Assembly: GCA_003152075.1 (NCBI GenBank)
Contig: PLZG01000086.1
Location: 601-64,600 of the forward strand
From: a candidate division FCPU426 bacterium
Lineage (GTDB): Bacteria > Oederibacteriota > Muellerivitia > Muellerivitales > Muellerivitaceae
DNA length: 64,000 bases
Direction of reading: 5' to 3'
A model generated the notes under the pieces. It did not search any database, was not told the DNA's origin, and saw only the letters and a list, made by a program, of their open reading frames with translations. The translations under genes and the position numbers were made by a program. Numbering within the stretch: the stretch's first letter is position 1; the number at the start of each line of letters is the position of its first letter. Below are positions 25,567 through 35,207 of the stretch, piece by piece.

Positions 25567-26862
25567 TTGATACCGCGCTACACCTTGCCGGAAATGGGTT
25601 TTCTTTGGTCCGAACAGGCCAAGTATGAATCCTGGCTCAAGGTGGAAGTGGCCGCCTGTGAGGCCTGGGCCAAGTTGGGACGCATTCCGAAAAAAGACCT
25701 AGCGGTCATCAAAAAAAAGGCCAAGTTTTCGCTCAAACGTATCGAAGCGATCGAGAAAAAAACTAACCACGACCTTATCGCCTTCACGACATCGGTGGCC
25801 GAGTTTGTGGGCCCCTCGTCCCGATTTATCCATATGGGCCTTACTTCTACGGACGTGGTGGACACGGCCCAAGCCATCCAACTTACCGGTGCCTGCGACA
25901 TCCTCCTCAAACAACTCGAAGCTTTGCGTATAGTTTTAAAGCGCCAAGCGAAGAAGCACCTCTATTCTATGATGATCGGTCGTACTCACGGGGTCCATGC
26001 CGAGCCCATCACCTTCGGGCTGAAAATGGCCCTTTGGTTTTCCGAGGTAGGCCGTCAAATTGAGCGATTGAAACAGGCCCGTGAACATGTGGCGGTTGGG
26101 ATGATCTCAGGGGCGGTGGGGACCTTTGCCAATATCGATCCGCGCGTGGAAGCCTATGTCTGTAAAAGTTTGGGACTGAAGCCGGCGCTTGTTTCTTCCC
26201 AGACTCTCCAAAGGGACCGTCACGCTTATTTCCTTTCCGTGCTTGCGGTTATTGCTTCCTCTCTAGAAAAGTTTGCTACCGAAATACGGAATCTTCAACG
26301 TACCGAAATTCTTGAGACTGAGGAATATTTTGCGGAAGGACAAAAAGGCTCTTCCGCCATGCCGCATAAACGCAATCCCTTGACAGCCGAAAGGGTCGCA
26401 GGATTGGCTCGCGTTATGAGAGGCTACGCTCTGGCGGCTCAGGAAAACGTGGCCTTGTGGCACGAGAGGGACATCACTCATTCCTCCGCTGAGAGGATTA
26501 TTCTTCCTGACGCCACTATCCTTTTGAATTACATGCTGGACAAATTTATCGATGTTATGGACCGGTTAAATATCTATCCGGAACGAATGATGAAAAACAT
26601 TCAATTGACCCGGGGGTTGGTTTCCTCCCAACAGGTTCTTTTAGCCTTGGTGAAAAGGGGCTTGACCCGTGAAAAGGCCTATTCCCTTGTCCAACGAAAC
26701 GCGCTCAACGCCTGGAAAAACGAGGCGAACTTCCGCCAGTTGATTGAGGCCGACTCGGAGGTTACGGGCCTTCTGACTTCCTCTGAAATCGAGGAGTGTT
26801 TTAACCTTTCGTACCACTTGAAAAACGTGGATTACATCTTGAAACGAGCGGGAATTTCTTAA
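25567..26862 (+). CDS. purB: adenylosuccinate lyase
   Basis: PurB cleaves SAICAR and adenylosuccinate with loss of fumarate, in IMP and AMP synthesis. The 431-residue product starts MIPRYTLPEMGFLW, the family start, and holds TSTDVVDTAQAI, GRTHGVHAEPITFG and the fumarase-superfamily signature GSSAMPHKRNP (~res 260). TTG 25567 is chosen because AAGGAG lies six bases upstream; TTG 25561, the track start, would touch the ribosome site. It is the first gene of a five-gene purine operon. Confidence 0.96.
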   Translation: MIPRYTLPEMGFLWSEQAKYESWLKVEVAACEAWAKLGRIPKKDLAVIKKKAKFSLKRIEAIEKKTNHDLIAFTTSVAEFVGPSSRFIHMGLTSTDVVDTAQAIQLTGACDILLKQLEALRIVLKRQAKKHLYSMMIGRTHGVHAEPITFGLKMALWFSEVGRQIERLKQAREHVAVGMISGAVGTFANIDPRVEAYVCKSLGLKPALVSSQTLQRDRHAYFLSVLAVIASSLEKFATEIRNLQRTEILETEEYFAEGQKGSSAMPHKRNPLTAERVAGLARVMRGYALAAQENVALWHERDITHSSAERIILPDATILLNYMLDKFIDVMDRLNIYPERMMKNIQLTRGLVSSQQVLLALVKRGLTREKAYSLVQRNALNAWKNEANFRQLIEADSEVTGLLTSSEIEECFNLSYHLKNVDYILKRAGIS

Positions 26863-26876
26863 GTCAAGGAGTCGTC

Positions 26877-27131
26877 ATGAGTTGGCATGTCAGCGTTTAT
26901 GTCACTTTGAAACCGTCGGTGATGGATCCACAAGGGGCCACGGTGCAGCGGGCTTTGAACCAGATGGGTTATAAGGCTGTGACGGGAGTACGGATGGGCA
27001 AATTCACGGAATTGGAATTCGAAGCAGGCCTTTCCGAAGAGGATGTGAAGAAACAGGGCGATGAAATCTGCGACAAGCTTTTGGCCAACCCTAACATTGA
27101 ATCCTATCGATTCACAGTGGAGAAAAAATGA
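26877..27131 (+). CDS. purS: FGAM synthase subunit PurS
   Basis: PurS is the small structural subunit that joins PurQ and small PurL in the three-part FGAM synthase. The 84-residue sequence has the family pattern: a beta strand [18 protein letters not shown], [13 protein letters not shown], then [15 protein letters not shown] and a C-terminal [21 protein letters not shown] precedes the ATG. It overlaps purQ by four bases (ATGA), ensuring coupled synthesis. Confidence 0.95.
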   Translation: MSWHVSVYVTLKPSVMDPQGATVQRALNQMGYKAVTGVRMGKFTELEFEAGLSEEDVKKQGDEICDKLLANPNIESYRFTVEKK

Positions 27132-27826
27132 AATTTTCGGTCACGGTTTTTCCCGGTTCCAATTGCGATCACGACTGCGAATACGTGGTTCGGAATGTCA
27201 TGGGACAGCCGGTGGAAATGGTCTGGCACAAGGAAACGGATTTAAGGAATCCTGATTGCGTGGTTGTCCCAGGTGGGTTCTCCTATGGGGATTATTTGCG
27301 TACCGGGGCCATCGCGCGCTTTTCCCCCGTGATGAAATCGGTGGCTGATTTCGCCGCCAAAGGCGGCTTGGTTATTGGCATTTGCAATGGATTCCAAATC
27401 CTTTGCGAGGCGGGGCTTCTTCCGGGAGCACTCCTACGCAACAAGGGCCTTCAGTTCATCTGCCAGAATGTCTATATCAAGGTGGAACAAACCGACACGC
27501 CTTACACCAACGCCTGCAAGCCAGGGCAGGTTTTGAAGATACCCATCGCCCATGGGGAAGGGAATTATTTCATTGACCCCGAGGGCCTTAAAAAACTAAA
27601 GGACAACCGACAAATCGTGGTCCGCTATTGCGATATAAAAGGAAATTTGACTCCTGAATCCAATCCCAATGGTTCGTTGGACAATATTGCCGGGATTTGT
27701 AACGAGAAAAGGAATGTATTTGGCCTGATGCCACACCCGGACCGGTCGGCCGAGGATATTCTCGGCAGTCACGACGGCCAATTTATTTGGAACTCCATCC
27801 TGGCGGCCAAGGTGGGCGTGTCATGA
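27128..27826 (+). CDS. purQ: FGAM synthase glutaminase subunit PurQ
   Basis: PurQ is the class I glutamine amidotransferase that supplies ammonia for FGAM synthesis. The 232-residue protein has the nucleophile elbow [19 protein letters not shown] (Cys ~res 87), the substrate segment PIAHGEGNY, and C-terminal [12 protein letters not shown] with the catalytic His and Asp/Glu. Four-base overlaps join it to purS upstream and purL downstream. Confidence 0.96.
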   Translation: MKFSVTVFPGSNCDHDCEYVVRNVMGQPVEMVWHKETDLRNPDCVVVPGGFSYGDYLRTGAIARFSPVMKSVADFAAKGGLVIGICNGFQILCEAGLLPGALLRNKGLQFICQNVYIKVEQTDTPYTNACKPGQVLKIPIAHGEGNYFIDPEGLKKLKDNRQIVVRYCDIKGNLTPESNPNGSLDNIAGICNEKRNVFGLMPHPDRSAEDILGSHDGQFIWNSILAAKVGVS

Positions 27827-30051
27827 GTCCCACCATGATGGACATTGAAATAACGCCGAAGATTATCGCGGAACATGGTCTCAAGCCGGATGAATACGAC
27901 CGTATTTGCAAAATACTCGGTCGAAAACCGAACATGACCGAATTGGGGCTCTATTCGGTCATGTGGAGCGAACATTGCGGTTACAAGCACTCCCGGGCGC
28001 TATTAAAGACCTTGCCGACCAAGGGGCCGAAGGTCCTCCAGGGACCGGGCGAGAACGCGGGTATCGTGGATATTGGCGAGGGTTGGGCGGTGGCTTTCAA
28101 AGTAGAGTCTCACAATCATCCCTCAGCCATTGAGCCTTACCAGGGCGCGGCCACGGGAGTCGGTGGTATCTTGCGGGATATTTTTACCATGGGTGCCAGG
28201 CCTATCGCTTCCTTAAACTCCCTGCGGTTTGGACCCTTAACCGATCCTAAAGTGAAGCGCCTTTTCGCCGGGGTCGTTCACGGCATCGCCGATTACGGTA
28301 ATTGCATGGGTATCCCGACCGTGGCCGGGGAAGTGGTGTTTGATGAGAATTACAGCGAGAATTGTTTGGTCAATGCCATGTCGGTAGGGCTGGTGCGGCA
28401 TGAGCAAATTATCCGAGGACGCGCGACTGGGGTGGGCAACCCAGTTATTTATATCGGGGCCACGACCGGACGGGATGGAATTCATGGCGCCACTTTCGCC
28501 TCGACGGAGATCACCAATGAATCCACTGAAAAACGAAGCGCCGTCCAAGTGGCCGATCCGTTTATGGAAAAACTCTTGATGGAAGCCACCCTGGAACTTA
28601 TTCATGGTGATCTATTGGTCGGCATACAAGATATGGGCGCGGCGGGATTGACCTGTTCCACCTGTGAAATGGCCAGTCGTGGTGGCGCGGGAATCGAGAT
28701 TGATGTGGCCAAGGTGCCACAAAGGGAAAAGGGCATGACGCCCTATGAAATCCTCCTTTCTGAATCCCAGGAACGCATGCTTTTGGTGGCTAAGCCCGGA
28801 AACGAACAGAAGGTTCATGACATCCTGGCCAAATGGGACTTGCACGCCGCTACCATCGGTATCGTGACAGACACGGGCCGGATGGTGGTGAAAGAAAACG
28901 GAAAGGTTGTGGCTGATGTACCTGCTGATTCTTTGACCGAGGCCCCTATTTATCACCCCGCCAAAAGCGAGCCCGCTATTCTTCAAAAACACCGGGACTT
29001 CGACGAAAAAAGCGTTTTGATTCCAAAAGACCTTCCGGATGTTTTGCTCAAACTTCTTTCGGACCCAACGATTGCCAGCAAACGCTGGGTTTACCGACAA
29101 TATGACCACATGGTGCGATCCAATACCCTTATCCGTCCCGGTTCCGATGCCGCAGTCATAAGAGTAAAAGGGACGAAGTTGGGGTTGGCCATGTGCATTG
29201 ATGGATTGGGTTCTTATTGTTCCCTAGACCCATATGAAGGGGCGAAGATTGTGGTGGCGGAAGCCGCCCGCAATATCGCCTGCTCAGGAGCCGAGCCTAT
29301 CGGTATGACCGATTGCTTGAATTTTGGAAGTCCGGAAAAGCCCGAGGTTTTTTATTATTTCGACCGAGTTGTTTCAGGTTTAGGCGATGCCTCTCGTGCT
29401 TTTGGCATTCCCATCACTGGGGGCAATGTGTCCCTCTATAACGAGAACCCGTCTGGTGCCATTGATCCCACGCCAATTGTGGGAATGATGGGGCTTTTTC
29501 AAAATGTGGATATAGCCGTTACTCAGTGGTTCAAGGATGAGGGGGATCTGGTTTATTTATTGGGGAATATCGGGGATTCCATTGGCGCAAGCCGTTATTT
29601 GCAGATCCAGCATGGAAAAAAGACGGGCCTGTGCCCTAAATTGGACTTGGGTGTGGAACTGGCGCTTCACAAGGCTTTGAGGGAGCTGGCGGAATCGAAA
29701 ATTCTTCAAAGCGCCCACGACTCTTCCGATGGCGGTTTCGCGGTAACTTTAGCTGAGTGTTGCATGACGGGGTTGACCCACGAGGCTCCCATGTTAGGGG
29801 CGAAACTGTCGCTTCCGGGGAGTGGGCGATTGGATGGTCGGCTTTTTGGGGAGGCTCAATCCAGGGCGGTTGTTTCCTGCAACCCTGGGCAAGCGGCCCA
29901 ATTGGAGGCTGTCGCTAAAAAATACGGCGTTCCTATTGAAAAAATAGGCCAGGCGGGAGGCGATTCGCTGGTGATTGGAAGCGAAATTAATCTCCCTGTC
30001 TCGAAATTGGCGGACTTGTTTTTTACGAGTATCGAAAAAATAATGGCGTAA
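27823..30051 (+). CDS. purL: FGAM synthase large subunit PurL (small type)
   Basis: PurL binds FGAR and ATP and makes FGAM with ammonia from PurQ. At 742 residues it is the short form that requires PurS. Visible motifs include [37 protein letters not shown] and [17 protein letters not shown] in the first half, and the second AIRS-like half with [17 protein letters not shown] and [11 protein letters not shown]. The ATG at 27823 overlaps the purQ stop (ATGA) and has AAGGTGGG upstream; the track start 36 bases earlier is rejected. Confidence 0.96.
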   Translation: MSPTMMDIEITPKIIAEHGLKPDEYDRICKILGRKPNMTELGLYSVMWSEHCGYKHSRALLKTLPTKGPKVLQGPGENAGIVDIGEGWAVAFKVESHNHPSAIEPYQGAATGVGGILRDIFTMGARPIASLNSLRFGPLTDPKVKRLFAGVVHGIADYGNCMGIPTVAGEVVFDENYSENCLVNAMSVGLVRHEQIIRGRATGVGNPVIYIGATTGRDGIHGATFASTEITNESTEKRSAVQVADPFMEKLLMEATLELIHGDLLVGIQDMGAAGLTCSTCEMASRGGAGIEIDVAKVPQREKGMTPYEILLSESQERMLLVAKPGNEQKVHDILAKWDLHAATIGIVTDTGRMVVKENGKVVADVPADSLTEAPIYHPAKSEPAILQKHRDFDEKSVLIPKDLPDVLLKLLSDPTIASKRWVYRQYDHMVRSNTLIRPGSDAAVIRVKGTKLGLAMCIDGLGSYCSLDPYEGAKIVVAEAARNIACSGAEPIGMTDCLNFGSPEKPEVFYYFDRVVSGLGDASRAFGIPITGGNVSLYNENPSGAIDPTPIVGMMGLFQNVDIAVTQWFKDEGDLVYLLGNIGDSIGASRYLQIQHGKKTGLCPKLDLGVELALHKALRELAESKILQSAHDSSDGGFAVTLAECCMTGLTHEAPMLGAKLSLPGSGRLDGRLFGEAQSRAVVSCNPGQAAQLEAVAKKYGVPIEKIGQAGGDSLVIGSEINLPVSKLADLFFTSIEKIMA

Positions 30052-30120
30052 TTCGGCTATCTGGATTAGGCGGAGTTGTCGGCTTTTGGTGCGGACGAAA
30101 AAATGACTTAAGGCGGGAAA

Positions 30121-31575
30121 ATGAGCGAGCCCTTGGATCAAAAAGAAGAGCGCATAGAATCTAACGAGTGGCTGACGGATGATAAACCCCACGACCAATG
30201 CGGGGTTTTTGGCATCTACGGCCATCCGGAAGCGGCCAAGATCACTTACTTGGGCCTTCACTCGCTCCAACACCGGGGCCAAGAATCCGCCGGCATCTGC
30301 ACTATGGAGAACGGCCACCTATTCAATTACAAGCGCATGGGACTGGTCGCTGATATTTTTGATGAATCGGCTTTCAAGGAGCTTCCCGGAAAGACCGCCA
30401 TCGGCCACGTTCGTTACTCCACTACCGGTTCCTCTCAATTGCGCAATGCCCAGCCCATCGCTGTGGAGTATGCCCAGGGGAACCTGGCCATCGCCCACAA
30501 TGGCAATCTGGTAAATGCCCGTCGCATCCGTGATGAGTTGGAGGCGCGTGGTTCCATCTTTGTCTCGACGGTTGATTCGGAAGTCATTGTCCATTTGATA
30601 GCCCGCTCCAGCCAAGGCACTCTCGTTGAAGCACTTATTAGTTCACTTCAAAAGGTACGAGGGGCCTATTCGCTTTTGATTCTTTCCGATGACGGTTTGT
30701 TGGGAATGAGGGACCCTTCCGGCTTCCGGCCACTCTGCCTTGGCAAGTTGGATGACGCTTGGGTCTTGGCCAGCGAAACCTGCGCTTTTGACATCATCGA
30801 CGCTAAGTACGTTCGTGATGTTGAACCCGGTGAGATCGTGATGATCAATGAAAACGGGTTGGTTTCCATTAAACCTTTTGAGAAAACTCCTTCCTCCATG
30901 TGTATCTTTGAGTACATTTACTTCGCTCGGCCCGATTCCCGAATCTATAACACCAGCGTGCAAAAGGTTCGTAAACAACTGGGGCGGATATTGGCCCAGG
31001 AAGCGGCTGTTCCGGCGGATGTTGTTGTTCCTGTACCGGATTCTTCCAATATGGCCGCCACCGGTTTCGCCGAGGAATCCAAGATTCCCTACGAAATGGG
31101 GCTTATTCGAAACCACTATATCGGTCGAACCTTCATTGAGCCGGATCAGACGATTCGCGATTTCGGGGCCCGATTAAAATACAACGCTGTCAAGGAATCC
31201 ATGGAAGGCAAGAGGGTGATCCTGATCGACGATTCGATCGTTCGTGGAACCACCATGCGCAAAATCGTCAAGATGCTCCGGAATGTTGGGGCCAAGGAAG
31301 TGCATTTGCGAATCACGTCCCCGCCTATCATCTCACCTTGTTTCTACGGGATGGATTTTCCTAGCCGCAAGGAACTGATTGCCGCTACCCATAGTCTGGA
31401 AGAAATTCAAACCTACCTAAGGGTGGATAGCCTAGTCTATCTTTCGGTGGAAGGCATGATGAAAGCCGTCAAGGGAACGCCCCAAGGGCATTGCACGGCC
31501 TGTTTTACGGCGAAATATCCCGTGGCTTTTGACGAGGAAACCGAGAAGTATAGTTTGGAAGTGAATAAGTGCTGA
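30121..31575 (+). CDS. purF: amidophosphoribosyltransferase (Fe-S type)
   Basis: PurF makes phosphoribosylamine from PRPP and glutamine, the first step of purine synthesis. An Ntn-hydrolase domain begins at Cys27 (DQCGVFGIYGHPEAAK), implying removal of a 26-residue propeptide, longer than that of Bacillus PurF. The phosphoribosyltransferase domain carries the PRPP loop VILIDDSIVRGTTMRK (~res 365). Cysteines in SSMCIFEYIYF, IISPCFYGMDFP and GHCTACF match the four ligands of the Bacillus-type 4Fe-4S cluster, so this is the oxygen-sensitive class. It ends 17 bases from the stop of the convergent diguanylate cyclase gene. Confidence 0.96.
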   Translation: MSEPLDQKEERIESNEWLTDDKPHDQCGVFGIYGHPEAAKITYLGLHSLQHRGQESAGICTMENGHLFNYKRMGLVADIFDESAFKELPGKTAIGHVRYSTTGSSQLRNAQPIAVEYAQGNLAIAHNGNLVNARRIRDELEARGSIFVSTVDSEVIVHLIARSSQGTLVEALISSLQKVRGAYSLLILSDDGLLGMRDPSGFRPLCLGKLDDAWVLASETCAFDIIDAKYVRDVEPGEIVMINENGLVSIKPFEKTPSSMCIFEYIYFARPDSRIYNTSVQKVRKQLGRILAQEAAVPADVVVPVPDSSNMAATGFAEESKIPYEMGLIRNHYIGRTFIEPDQTIRDFGARLKYNAVKESMEGKRVILIDDSIVRGTTMRKIVKMLRNVGAKEVHLRITSPPIISPCFYGMDFPSRKELIAATHSLEEIQTYLRVDSLVYLSVEGMMKAVKGTPQGHCTACFTAKYPVAFDEETEKYSLEVNKC

Positions 31576-31592
31576 TTTCGGAAAACTAAAGC

Positions 31593-32861
31593 TTATTTTT
31601 CTGCCGCGACCCTATTGCGGCCATTGCTTTTCGCCTCATAAAGCCAATGATCCGCCCTTTTGATCACTTCCTCCGGACTCTTATGGGTTTTTCCTGCGGT
31701 CGCCACCCCAACGCTAACGGTGATATTTACTTTTTTTCCCCTGTTCTCGTCCTTTTGAAAGGGAAATTTAAATCCATTTGCCTTCTGCCTCCGGTTGCCC
31801 CTTAAGGCGAACTTCCGCTTTGCCATCGTGGCCCGGGCCTGGTCCATCATTTCCTCAGCCTTGTCTTTTTGCTTGTCATCAAAAACCACGCAAAACTCCT
31901 CACCGCCATAACGGTAAACCCTGTCCCCCAAATACTCTTGTAAATGCTGGGCAACCATCCTCAAGACGTTATCCCCTTCGGCGTGGCCATAAGTGTCGTT
32001 GAATTTCTTGAAATGGTCTATATCCACCATGGCCAGGGCAAAATTACCCGATAGGGTATGGAGTCTTTCATCCATTGCTTGACGGTTGGGGATTCCCGTT
32101 AGAACGTCCAAATAAACCTTTTGCCAGTACATGTGAAGAATGCAATGCAGGAGTATGAGGGTGATTGTGGTGAATGAGATGATGACGTGAAAATTTGATT
32201 GTTTTGGATCGGTCTGTCCCGTGCTTAAAAGGGCGTCTTGAATGGAGTAGAGAAAAGGGATTTGGGTTGTCATTAAAGCCGTGAGGAATGGCCTTATTTT
32301 AAAATCAGGGGAATAAAAAACCACCAACAAAAATAAAGCGTTTGTTATCCAAGCCAGGTGGGGAATCGACCTTCCTTGGGCAATTGTGGGTGGGCCAGGG
32401 GTCCAGAAGTAAAGCTTTTGATAGGTATCGGGCGTCCAGCTATAAAGACAAACAAATAAGGCGAAGGGAACCGCTGCTAGGATAAAGCGGGTGAGGCTTT
32501 GGTCGCTCCAAAGGCGGCTTTCCCGCAAAAGATAGAGGATGGAAAGGGTTAGGGGGAAAGCCACGCTGACCATTTGTAGGGTATGGATCCGTCCCCCCTC
32601 TGAGATAACAAAAAAATTAGGATGAAGCAAATAGAAGTAAAAACCCAGAAGGAGCAGTGTGGACCAGAAAATACGGGTTTGGTTGATCTGCCAGCCCAAA
32701 ATGGCAATCAAGGAAAGCCCGACATAGGGGGCATAAATCAGGAAATCGGTAATGGCTCTTTGGGAAATCAATTCCCTGTCGAGGGGAGGAAGAAAAGCGA
32801 AGAATAGGGGAACGAAACAAACTAAAAGATAAATCGCCAGCCACCTGGCTTTATCAGACAC
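31593..32861 (-). CDS. membrane-bound diguanylate cyclase (GGDEF)
   Basis: GGDEF enzymes make the second messenger c-di-GMP from two GTP. The first ~245 residues of 422 form about seven membrane helices (for example LAIYLLVCFVPLFFAFL and TLLLLGFYFYLL) without a recognisable sensor family. The catalytic domain covers ~res 250-420: DVLTGIPNRQAMDERL, MVDIDHFKKFNDTYGHAEGD and an intact active site RYGGEEFCVVFD. The product-inhibition site (RxxD) is degenerate, reading YLGD, so feedback inhibition is probably weak. The start is GTG with AAGGAAA upstream. It separates two blocks of purine genes and has its own promoter. Confidence 0.92.
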   Translation of the reverse strand: MSDKARWLAIYLLVCFVPLFFAFLPPLDRELISQRAITDFLIYAPYVGLSLIAILGWQINQTRIFWSTLLLLGFYFYLLHPNFFVISEGGRIHTLQMVSVAFPLTLSILYLLRESRLWSDQSLTRFILAAVPFALFVCLYSWTPDTYQKLYFWTPGPPTIAQGRSIPHLAWITNALFLLVVFYSPDFKIRPFLTALMTTQIPFLYSIQDALLSTGQTDPKQSNFHVIISFTTITLILLHCILHMYWQKVYLDVLTGIPNRQAMDERLHTLSGNFALAMVDIDHFKKFNDTYGHAEGDNVLRMVAQHLQEYLGDRVYRYGGEEFCVVFDDKQKDKAEEMMDQARATMAKRKFALRGNRRQKANGFKFPFQKDENRGKKVNITVSVGVATAGKTHKSPEEVIKRADHWLYEAKSNGRNRVAAEK

Positions 32862-32901
32862 GTGATTTCCTTGAGGTTTAATTGTGGGTTAAAGCAGGGA
32901 T

Positions 32902-32930
32902 AATTTAGCCAGCTTTTTTGGATTTGTAAA
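32902..32930 (-). promoter_or_regulatory. promoter for the diguanylate cyclase gene
   Basis: On the minus strand TTTACA (5/6), 17-base spacer, TAAATT (4/6), about 40 bases before the GTG start. Confidence 0.5.
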
Positions 32931-32953
32931 CGAGCGTCAAACTGGGTCGATGA

Positions 32954-33388
32954 CTATTGAACGAAAACTTGGCCGGCAAATGGGGGTGGCTGAGGGGCGC
33001 AAGGTGATCCCCCGTTATTAGATTGGAAAGTGTCTTGGAAATCGATCGTGAGGGGAGCGGAATTAAACTGGTAAGTTACGGCTTGCCCGGGGAATAAAAT
33101 TTTTCCACCCCCTGTACAGCCGTTCGCTGGACCGGTCTGGTCCATTAAAATACTGGAAAAACTACTGCCAGAATAGGTCCAAATTACCTCCGAACCCGCA
33201 GAAATGGTAACGGCCAATGGGTTAAAACCAGAGTTTGTTTCGTCAATAGTAACCCTGACAGGGGTTGAGGTTGGAGTGGCTGTTGGCGGTGGCATAGGAG
33301 TAGTCACGGGATGTTTGTCGCATCCGACATAAGACAGAAAGAACGCAAATAGAATTGCGAATGAAAAAATAATCCCAAAACGTTTCAC
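32954..33388 (-). CDS. lipoprotein with degenerate cupredoxin-like domain
   Basis: This 144-residue exported protein has a signal peptide ending in a probable, slightly atypical lipobox (FLSYVGC) and a Pro/Thr linker (PPPTATPTSTP). A plastocyanin-like beta domain follows (PLAVTISAGSEVIWTYSG). It parallels the neighbouring 33.5 kb protein, but the copper-ligand positions are replaced: no His after the EVIW strand, and IDFQDTF stands where the partner has the Cys-x2-His segment. Two cysteines (GCTGG and SPCAP) may form a disulfide. It therefore probably does not bind type I copper. GTG start with AAGGAG six bases upstream. Function unknown. Confidence 0.75.
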   Translation of the reverse strand: MKRFGIIFSFAILFAFFLSYVGCDKHPVTTPMPPPTATPTSTPVRVTIDETNSGFNPLAVTISAGSEVIWTYSGSSFSSILMDQTGPANGCTGGGKILFPGQAVTYQFNSAPLTIDFQDTFQSNNGGSPCAPQPPPFAGQVFVQ

Positions 33389-33501
33389 GAGTTTCTCCTT
33401 GACGGATATTTTACCGCAATGGTGCCAATTATTGAAGAAGAAGCGCTCTGACGATGGAAATCAAAGTTGATCGTTGTACCGGACCAATAAATCAATCTGA
33501 G

Positions 33502-33948
33502 TTATTGGACCACAATGGTTCCATACATGGGGTTTGCTGAGCAGGTCGTGGCACAGGATAGGGTTCCACAAGCATTGTGAATAGAGCAATGATAATTGAA
33601 GTTTCCGGCGGTATTAAAGGTCAGGGTTACCGAATTGCCAGGGCCAGGGCTAGCCGTTAAGGGGTTGTTAGCAGCACAAACCCCGGAACCGTTATCGGGT
33701 AGAACTGTATGCGCCCAGGCATCATTATTGATCCAAACCACTGTGCCCCCGTGAAATATGGTCACGGCGGAAGGGCTATAAACGGAACCCGAAATGGTAA
33801 CGGAAGCGGTCAATGGCGCGGGGGTGGGGGTGGAAGTCGGAACCCCGTAGGTGGTGGGGTAGTGGGGCCCGTCATAGGGACAGCCAATCGAGAGCAAGGA
33901 CATCAAACCAAAGCCGACGCAAATGAAAAAGATTCGAAGACGATTCAT
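33502..33948 (-). CDS. plastocyanin-like cupredoxin lipoprotein
   Basis: This 148-residue lipoprotein has the lipobox LLSIGC, a TPTPTPAP-type linker and one cupredoxin domain. Likely copper ligands are all visible: His in DAWAHTVLP, Cys and His in YHCSIH, and Met in NPMYGTIVV. Between His and Met there is an insert with three extra cysteines (NACGTLSCATTCSANP), unusual for plastocyanin or azurin. It may carry electrons in the periplasm or at the outer membrane; no partner is visible. ATG 33948 has GAGGTAATC upstream, and the track extension to 34026 crosses the promoter, so it is rejected. Confidence 0.85.
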   Translation of the reverse strand: MNRLRIFFICVGFGLMSLLSIGCPYDGPHYPTTYGVPTSTPTPAPLTASVTISGSVYSPSAVTIFHGGTVVWINNDAWAHTVLPDNGSGVCAANNPLTASPGPGNSVTLTFNTAGNFNYHCSIHNACGTLSCATTCSANPMYGTIVVQ

Positions 33949-33984
33949 GATTACCTCATCCAGGTTGATTAAGTGATAGCGCGT

Positions 33985-34012
33985 ATTATACCAGCTTATT
34001 TCCTCGGGTGAA
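33985..34012 (-). promoter_or_regulatory. promoter for the cupredoxin lipoprotein gene
   Basis: On the minus strand TTCACC (4/6), 16-base spacer, perfect TATAAT, ending about 36 bases before the ATG at 33948. Confidence 0.6.
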
Positions 34013-34152
34013 TCTTCATGTCCCAAATAAATATCGCAGTAACTTGGGCGTTAAACGATCAAGTAATACCGCTTGTTCTTGATTAAAGTTGCCTTTACGA
34101 TATCCCCGAAATTAATTAGGACGCCTTTTTACGCCGCTTGGGAGGCAATGGA

Positions 34153-35184
34153 TTGAAACAAGTAAGTTATGAGGACGCTGGAGTTAACATTGAAAAGGGA
34201 AACGAGTCCGTCCAGCGCATTAAAAAACTAGTCAAGAAAACTTTCAATTCCGCCGTGTTGTCTGACATTGGCTTGTTTGGCGGTCTTTTCGAGTTCGATA
34301 CCACCAAATACAAAAAACCCGTACTGGTTTCCTCCACCGACGGTGTGGGAACCAAAACCCAAATCGGCGTCGCCATGAAGAAGTACAAGGGTTTGGGGGC
34401 GGACATTGTCGGGCATTCCATCAATGACATCCTGGTGCAGGGAGCCAAGCCGCTTTTTTTCCTGGATTACCTGGCGGCTGGAAAACTGGACGTGGATGTG
34501 GTGGAACAGATCGTCACCGGTATGGCTGACGAGTGCGTTAAAGCGGGGTTGGTCCTCATTGGAGGGGAAACCGCTGAAATGCCTTCGGTTTACCAGGTGG
34601 GAGATTACGATATTGCCGGAACCATTGTGGGAGTCGTGGAGAAAGACAAGGTTATTCGGGGCCAGAATGTAAGACCAGGAGATGTTTGTCTGGGCCTTCC
34701 TTCCGTATCCCTTCATACAAACGGTTATTCCCTCGCACGTAAGCTTGTAACCGAAGTCGCTGGCTTGAAATACACTGATTATTTACCCGAGTTGGGTGGA
34801 AGCATTGGTGACACCCTTTTGGTTCCTCATAAAAGCTACTATCACGAAATTTACCCCATATTGGATCAGGTTGAGGTTAAGGCTATGGCTCACATAACGG
34901 GTGGGGGGTTGATTGACAACCCTCCCCGAGTGCTTCCGGACGGCTGCCGGATCCGTTTTAAAAAAGGTTCATGGAAAGTCTTGCCGATTTTCCAGTGGTT
35001 AGTCAAAACAGGGAACATCGCAGAGTTTGAGGCTTACCGATCGCTTAATATGGGAGTGGGAATGGTAATCATCGTTGGCAAAAGCGAAGTCGATAAGACC
35101 GTAGCCGCGCTGAAAAAGACCGGTGCCGATCCTTCCGTTATCGGCGAGGTCTTTGCCGGTGAAAAAGGTGTTGAATTTGTGTAA
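34153..35184 (+). CDS. purM: phosphoribosylformylglycinamidine cyclo-ligase (AIR synthetase)
   Basis: PurM closes the imidazole ring of AIR using ATP. The 343-residue protein starts MKQVSYEDAGVNIEKGNES, the family start, and has STDGVGTKTQIG, the VGHSINDILVQGA dimer segment, LIGGETAEMP and HITGGGLIDNPPRVLP. TTG 34153 is used because GGAGG lies seven bases upstream; the in-frame TTG at 34138 precedes that site. It starts the second block of purine genes, some 2.6 kb from purF. Confidence 0.95.
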   Translation: MKQVSYEDAGVNIEKGNESVQRIKKLVKKTFNSAVLSDIGLFGGLFEFDTTKYKKPVLVSSTDGVGTKTQIGVAMKKYKGLGADIVGHSINDILVQGAKPLFFLDYLAAGKLDVDVVEQIVTGMADECVKAGLVLIGGETAEMPSVYQVGDYDIAGTIVGVVEKDKVIRGQNVRPGDVCLGLPSVSLHTNGYSLARKLVTEVAGLKYTDYLPELGGSIGDTLLVPHKSYYHEIYPILDQVEVKAMAHITGGGLIDNPPRVLPDGCRIRFKKGSWKVLPIFQWLVKTGNIAEFEAYRSLNMGVGMVIIVGKSEVDKTVAALKKTGADPSVIGEVFAGEKGVEFV

Positions 35185-35207
35185 GCCCGTCTGAAGGATA
35201 GCCTCCC

